From contig LATX02000078.1 in assembly GCA_001466705.2 (NCBI GenBank), forward strand, positions 620,001 to 684,000: DNA of 64,000 bases, read 5' to 3'. Shown here piece by piece: positions 59,417-64,000 of this stretch. Positions within the stretch are counted from its first letter, which is position 1; each line of letters begins with the position of its first letter. The position numbers were made by a program, and so were the translations under genes. This stretch comes from Moniliophthora roreri. Its lineage: Eukaryota; Basidiomycota; Agaricomycetes; Agaricales; Marasmiaceae. The notes beneath the pieces are model-generated. The model worked only from the letters and a program-made list of their open reading frames with translations, had not been told where the DNA came from and searched no databases.

Positions 59417-60769
59417 GGTAGAACAGAATAGGATGACGCTGAACTCGCTGGACTGGGACTAGAGGAAGGACAACGTCAGTTCCGCTTCCAGAGCAGTAAG
59501 GCAAGGTATTTTGAAGTAGAATCGAGCTATTATAAGGTGAACGAACAGCAATTGTCACAGCAGACTCAAGTGTGACTAACATTCTGTTGGCGCGTGGAGA
59601 ACATGAGGAGAAGGGACAGAGTACTCACGCAACAGTGTTGCCCGATCGCTAAAGAAGCGTCACGTTGATGTCGCGCAGGACGCTTGACGGCGAGTTGAAG
59701 CAATAATGGGCAAGAGGACGAGGCGATAAAAAACGTTCCTTCCGTCAGAAACTCGTCTATATAGCATAGCCGTTGTGCCAAACGACTCAGGTCCATTCTA
59801 CCCGATCTGTGTAAAACAAACCGGTATGCACCCCAAATCCGAGCAGGATCACCGATCGAGGTCTGCTATAGAATTGCGTAGATTCCGAGACATGGACATT
59901 GGACAAACTCGACTTAGTCATACCTCTCCGCTGCAAACGGATTCGGTAATATTCCAGAGAAGATCAACCTGTCAAACACCAAGTCATGGAAACGAATGTT
60001 CGTGTATCGTGAACACACATACCGCGGTGCAAAGAGCCAGAGATCGAGTACGCTGCTCCAAGTCAGAATGCGCAAAGTGATGTGCGGTTAATGGGGCGGA
60101 TCGGGAGTCCCTCTCCTAAGGTCCCAGACAATTCCACTCCCGATTGCGTTCAGGCTACTCATTGCCACTCGTAACGATGACGGCATGACCTGGGGGTGAG
60201 ACCTGAGGCCTGAGGAGAGGCATGGGCCAGCTGAGGAATTCGAAGATTCGAAATATGATGATGGCAGTCCATAATTAACGGCTTGGAATTCGAGTCTACG
60301 TTGGAATTCCAATCGAGTCATGAGATCGACTGTTGAACCGCGGGTTTTGGTATTCTCTTCATATAGGCTAGATTCGAAATAGGTAGAGTTGGAAAGCAAT
60401 GTCTTTAGCCGCGTTCCTGGTAGCGGGGAAAATGAGCTGATGGGCCCTCGTTGAGTATCACAGATTCTGATAACAATGGGTTTGAGCATACCTCGGGAAT
60501 TTTTGCTCAAACTGTGGATGCTTGGGCCATGGCTAGGCCATGGATGAACGTCCGAGTGTCAGACCACGGTGAGGGCACGTGAGACTATAAAGTGCCGTTG
60601 ACCGGAACGACCTCTCTTGCCCTTGTCCTTGTTCGACTACCATCGGCGATACCCTCCAGAGGATTTGACCCGGCTATTCTATCTCTCATTCTATATCTTC
60701 TCCTTCAATTACGAGTTATCCTATCATTTCCTCTAACCAGGTTCGCCGTCGTTGGTAGTCATCATCAAC
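59417..60769. other. divergent intergenic region between the kinase and KEN-box genes
   Basis: 1.35 kb of shared upstream sequence. Minus-strand open stretches at 59566-59796 and 60088-60510 are unrecognised. GCCATGG-type palindromes occur near 60526-60542 (TGGGCCATGGCTAGGCCATGG). Long C/T-rich stretches lie just before the KEN-box gene start, as in many fungal promoters. Confidence 0.4.
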
Positions 60770-61692
60770 ATGTCGTCTCGATCTTTTACGGTTTTCGTGG
60801 ACACACCATCTACCGATACCCCGCAGCCAAAGGATAACATTTCAGAACCAGTTTCTCCTTCGGCTTCCGCCGCCTTAGCAGCAACTATCTCCTCCATTCT
60901 CAGTCCAGTCACTGCTACCGACAAGGAGAATTTGGATCCCGTCACGGGCGAACCGGTTGTTCCGAATAACACTAATCAGAAAAAGCGCAAAACTATCGTG
61001 CTCGCAACCAAAACCCTCACTCCTCTTGAACCAATATTGAAGGATTCCAAGGAGGCTGCGGAAGGTCAGCCCGAGACGAAGAAGCGAAAATCTTCAATTT
61101 CTTCGGGTTCGAAATCTAAATCCAAGAAGGATGGCAAGGGCACAGGATCAGTGAAGAAGTCGGTGAAGAAGGTGTCTCGCAGAGCTTCTCCCATGCCCAA
61201 AGTTGAGGAGGAAGGTGATCTGGACAGAGAGGCACGGGAGCAAGCGTTGGTGGATTCTCGATGCAAAGACTTGACGGTCAAACCTCTGGCTGATGTCTCA
61301 GAAGCATATATCGAGTGTGGTGTGTTTGGTGGTGCTGGCGCCGAGGGTCCGGCTCGTGAAGAATTCCGATGGATGCCAAAGGTTTGCTGTCTCGCTAATA
61401 TGCTCGGTCCATATGTTAATGGCTGTGATGTCAGGAATCTTCTTGCGAACCCGAAATCCGTGATTACCTGACCACCGCTCATCTCTCCGCGTCCACCTCT
61501 TCCTCCGCATTACGTGGCTCTTCTCCTGCCTGCGAGCCCAAGGTATTTTCCACTCCCGAGCGCAAGAAAATCTATTCCGCATTCACCTTCAAATCACCAT
61601 CTCCCATTATCAATCGTGTGCATGAATCGCCCAGTGATTCCGTTCACCTTGGTCCTCTGAACTTTGGCGAGCTGGACCGCGTGTCATCATGA
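60770..61692 (+). CDS. basic nuclear protein with a KEN box
   Basis: I do not recognise the family. Two exons (60770-61381, 61435-61692) join in phase zero to 289 residues. The N-terminus is Ser/Thr/Pro rich. At about residues 57-63 it contains DKENLDP, a KEN-type degron for the anaphase-promoting complex. A Lys/Ser-rich middle (KKRKSSISS, KSKSKKDGKG, VKKSVKKVSRRASP) suggests nuclear localisation and DNA or chromatin contact. The C-terminal half holds a more conserved-looking block, DSRCKDLTVKPLADVSEAYIE, and a Ser/Pro tail with STPERKKIYSAFTFKSPSP that offers cyclin-dependent kinase sites. The combination suggests a cell-cycle-controlled protein, but this is inference from motifs. Confidence 0.7.
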
Positions 61693-62333
61693 TGCGCCCC
61701 TGTCATGATATTCTGTCGTCTCCCATAATCCTGTCTTCCACACCATTTATCCTTTATCAAGTATCTTCTACTACTATTCGCATAGTCACCGCATTATACA
61801 TACCATGTCATCAAGTCTCATTTGCATTTATCATTCATACTTCCCTTCATTGTGCATAGCAACATCTTATTTGTATTTATCGCAGGTGTTTTCTTGTTTT
61901 GCTCCTTGCTACTTCCATCTAGTCGTCCGCCATTTACCTGTCTTGTCTCCTGTTCTCTGGCTTTGTTCTACCCATGTATTCACATAGAATATCAAAAGAA
62001 ATGACGGACATACATGCATATTATCCATCGTTGTATGACCTGAATTTTTTGAACCCACCATTTCTCCGTTGACAGCGACACGTTGGTAGCACGCGTTTTT
62101 ACGCGTCATATCACGTGGTGGTGAATTTATTCTTATCTCGGACCTTTCACGTCTCCGCGTCAAGCAAACATTTATCAGTTCTTAAGGTTCCGTCACCGCT
62201 ATGTATAGAAGGACTAGATATTGGGGCATCAAATATCAGTGGGAGAATATCAAGCATCTCTTTTTGTCCTCCCTCTTCCTTCTGCGGTCGGTCAAGATCT
62301 AGCTGAATAGCTGAAGAAGGCCCAAAAGTCAAA
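61693..62333. other. intergenic between the KEN-box gene and the permease
   Basis: 640 bp with no recognised gene. The left part is pyrimidine-rich 3' flank. An ACGCGTTTTTACGCGT palindrome (about 62092-62107) lies upstream of the permease and might be an MluI-box-like site. Confidence 0.4.
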
Positions 62334-64000
62334 ATGAATATCATCAAAAAGCTCGAGGTCGAACATGAAGAAGGCCTGGCGTACTCGCAGATGTTTTTGA
62401 CGGTATCGTAGCTCCTCATTCACCCTACGCCGGTGGTTTCTCACCGTCGCTGCCCCATGCAGAACGCAGACCTTGTCCCCGTTCCGCCCGAGAATCGGAA
62501 GTGGAAGGCGCGAAACTTTGCTTTCTTGTGCGTATCGTTTAACTATCTAGATACCGAGCTGTCCGCTGACGCAAACTGTCAACCAGCTGGATCGCTGATA
62601 GTTTCAATGTGAATACGTACGCACCGCCCATCGATATCTCTGTTGTCGTGGGACTAATTGCTGTGAGGCAGGTGGATGATATCGTCGTCTATGATTCAGG
62701 CGGGGCTTTCGTGGTGGCAGGCCTGGCTCTGTGTATGGCTTGGATACGGTATCACTGCTCCATTTATTGCTCTCAGTGCTCGACCTGGCGCTATCCATCA
62801 TATCACGTTTCCCGTTGTCGCACGAACCAGTTTTGGGCTTTATGGGAGTCTTTGGTGTACCTTTAATAGGGGTGTGATGGCCTGGTACGTCCCTTGTGCA
62901 GGCAGTTTTGGGTCGTGACACTAATATGCCTTAGTGTTTGGTATGGAGTACAAGCAAGCATCGGGGGGAACTGTATGCGTGTTATGCTGCGTGCAATCTG
63001 GCCGAGTGTAAACAATATTCGTACGTGGCCGAACCTTGATACGTTTTCATGTCCACCACACTCACGTCCCTGGCAGCGAACCATCTGCCCGAGTCCGCGG
63101 GAATCTCATCCAAAGATTTGATGGCATTCTTCCTGTTCTGGTTCATTTCCCTGCCAGCCATCTGGTTTCCTATTCACCAAATGTACGTTCCGCAATACTT
63201 CATGAACTAAACGCCACTCATCGTCACTGCGATGCATAGTCGCCACCTTTTCACATTGAAGGCCATCGTTACCCCAACCGCTGGAATAACCTTCTTCATA
63301 TGGTGCGTAGTCAAGGCGCGCGGTGTCGGGCCCATCATACACCAGCCTTCCAAAATACACGGGTCAGAGCTCGGATGGGAGATGCTGAATGGTGTCATGT
63401 CTGGCTTGAGCAATATGGCAACCCTAGTGGTGTGAGTCATTAACGAGTCATTTCTATTCATTCCATACTGACCTTGTTTTGTCAAGTAATGCACCAGACT
63501 TTGCTTCACGCGCCAACAAACCTTCAGCTGCAGTCTGGCCCCAAATCTTATCGGTGCCATTGACCTTTGGGCTTGTTTGTTTCATCGGCATCATTGTAAG
63601 CTCGTCTTCCCAGACGATCTATGGCGAGGCAATATGGTCTCCCATAGATCTCCTCGACAAGTTCTTGGACAACAACCCTTCGGGTGCTACCCGGTTCGGT
63701 GTGAGTGCCGCTGAAACCCGTTTCTCGCTTTCATTTCGTAACAAGCGACGTCAACGTTTTTCAGGTCTGGTTCATTTCGTTCTCATTCATCATTGCCCAG
63801 GTACGCATTCTCCCGCGGCAGCCTGACCAATGTCTCACCTTCGTTTAGCTTGGGTGCGCTCCGCCCTTTTAACAGCGGGATCAATCTCGTCTAACGATGT
63901 TATCTTCCTCCTATAGAACCAATATCTCGGCAAATTCGGTCAGTGCTGGGTGCGATCTGACTGCTCTGTTCCCTAGATTCATTGTGGGTACCCCACGCCT
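62334..64000 (+). CDS. NCS1 nucleobase/allantoin/uracil permease, 3' end outside window
   Basis: Nucleobase:cation symporter-1 family, a plasma-membrane importer for purines, uracil, allantoin or related compounds (Fur type). Start [23 protein letters not shown], matching the usual hydrophilic N-terminus with [16 protein letters not shown]. Introns 62404-62460, about 62529-62585 and 62614-62670 lead into the helix 1 signature [34 protein letters not shown], then [10 protein letters not shown], the conserved ISALCR-region equivalent [12 protein letters not shown], and [19 protein letters not shown] follow. Later exons give [21 protein letters not shown] and [13 protein letters not shown], with the family's N-x-PDF/AR block intact. 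The window ends inside a later helix ([11 protein letters not shown]), so the C-terminus is not seen. The substrate cannot be decided. Confidence 0.92.

Noticed and set aside
1..64000. CRISPR arrays, bacterial operons or phage-like modules.
   Set aside because: The window is eukaryotic with spliceosomal introns; no regularly spaced identical repeats were seen.

Overview
The window looks like nuclear DNA of an agaricomycete (mushroom-forming basidiomycete). Genes are cut by many 50-60 bp GT-AG introns and intergenic gaps are short. Several families are typical of this group: an F-box protein with an N-terminal coiled coil, a Con-6 protein, a paired 7-TM membrane family, an Rds1-like protein and a HAK potassium transporter. 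All gene models were spliced by eye; where exon lengths could be summed they give intact frames.

Layout. 1-3 kb: a minus-strand nuclear protein with a degenerate PHD-like Cys/His segment, whose 3' part has shifting frames. 3.8-6.8 kb: two diverged copies of a ~165 bp dispersed repeat bracket a minus-strand class I terpene synthase (4872-5928). 7230-8708: a ten-exon GGPP synthase on the plus strand, divergent from the cyclase; together they form a minimal diterpenoid (possibly sesterterpenoid) locus. 8.9-10.1 kb: an unresolved hypothetical gene. 11.5 kb: Con-6 stress/sporulation protein with a TATA box. 12.5-14.1 kb: F-box protein. 14.4-17.4 kb: a 5-oxoprolinase-like gene with only the hydantoinase A half. 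17.5-19.1 kb: an alpha/beta hydrolase with Cys in place of the catalytic Ser, tail to tail with the oxoprolinase and head to head with a 2-oxoglutarate/Fe(II) oxygenase (19.6-21.0 kb). 21.4-22.6 kb: a surface-type glycoprotein. 22.6-26.7 kb is gene-poor.

26.7-28.3 kb: two-finger C2H2 regulator. 29.3-32.0 kb: exonuclease EXO1, divergent from a drug/H+ antiporter-type MFS transporter with a GC-AG intron. 36.4-38.2 and 42.4-44.0 kb: two paralogous multi-span membrane proteins separated by about 4.2 kb without a recognisable gene. 45.4-49.1 kb: HAK/KUP potassium transporter. 49.5-51.0 kb: Rds1/ferritin-like gene lacking its 5' end, abutting a repeat-rich tract (51-54 kb) with a ~127-134 bp tandem repeat, a recurring TTATCATT octamer and a single N beside a 147 bp duplication (probable assembly join). 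55.0-56.5 kb: galactose-1-phosphate uridylyltransferase. 57.1-59.4 kb: Ran1/Sks1-like protein kinase. 60.8-61.7 kb: basic KEN-box protein. 62.3 kb to the end: NCS1 nucleobase permease, cut by the window edge.

How the genes may work together. GGPP synthase would supply the C20 substrate for the adjacent cyclase. The 2OG oxygenase and alpha/beta hydrolase 12 kb away share a 562 bp divergent promoter region and could be tailoring enzymes, but this is inference. The rest is a mixture of housekeeping genes (EXO1, GalT, transporters, kinase) and lineage-specific genes.
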